Under the pieces are notes generated by a model. It saw only the letters and a list, made by a program, of their open reading frames with translations, was not told where the DNA came from and did not search any database. A stretch of 12,265 bases of DNA from DHVE2 group archaeon (lineage in GTDB: Archaea > Thermoplasmatota > Thermoplasmata > Thermoplasmatales > Aciduliprofundaceae), in contig WALH01000054.1 of the NCBI GenBank assembly GCA_015522935.1, forward strand, positions 1-12,265, given 5' to 3'. The position numbers and the translations under genes were made by a program. Shown here piece by piece: positions 12,260 through 12,265 of this stretch; position 1 is the first letter of the stretch, and each line of letters begins with the position of its first letter.

Positions 12260-12265
12260 TCTTCG

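Overview
The window looks archaeal, probably euryarchaeal. It has a ribosomal protein L15e gene, TATA-type promoters 25-30 bases before leaderless starts, and inner operon genes preceded by strong GGAGGTGA ribosome-binding sites. There is also a membrane-anchored FKBP isomerase and a full anaerobe-type oxygen-defence set. The gene mix and base composition resemble Aciduliprofundum (DHVE2) and related Thermoplasmata; that placement is my impression, not something I could test.

Layout. Positions 1-333 hold the 3' end of a surface protein with a C-terminal membrane anchor. It converges on a minus-strand block: a GPH/SLC45-like MFS transporter (4153-2894), an alpha/beta hydrolase (2890-2045) and arginyl-tRNA synthetase (1998-343). 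A glycerophosphodiester phosphodiesterase (4207-4923) diverges from the transporter, and the two appear to share one symmetrical TATA box. Next come a structured intergenic stretch and tRNA-Ser(GGA) on the minus strand, then sfsA and an Lrp/AsnC regulator, also on the minus strand.

Divergent from the regulator is a seven-gene plus-strand operon (6458-10267): rubredoxin, flavodiiron protein, Bcp-type peroxiredoxin, a ferritin-like protein, rubrerythrin, superoxide reductase and a Prx6-type peroxiredoxin. Together these reduce O2 (or NO), superoxide and peroxides, with rubredoxin the likely electron carrier. After it come tRNA-Gly(CCC), about 300 bases of hairpin-rich sequence, the FKBP gene, and L15e on the opposite strand.

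Most notable observations: (1) the bcp reading frame is broken exactly at an A_AAA_AAG heptamer, where a -1 shift restores a full-length protein; (2) a previously unrecognised (to me) structured element occurs twice, each time downstream of and on the same strand as a tRNA gene, with repeated hairpins bounded by 5'-GA on both sides of the stem; (3) the last 16 bases of tRNA-Ser are duplicated, as part of an 18-bp exact repeat, on the far side of one of these elements, as in a tRNA-targeted integration site; (4) the ferritin-like protein seems to have lost the segment carrying one of its metal-binding ExxH motifs.
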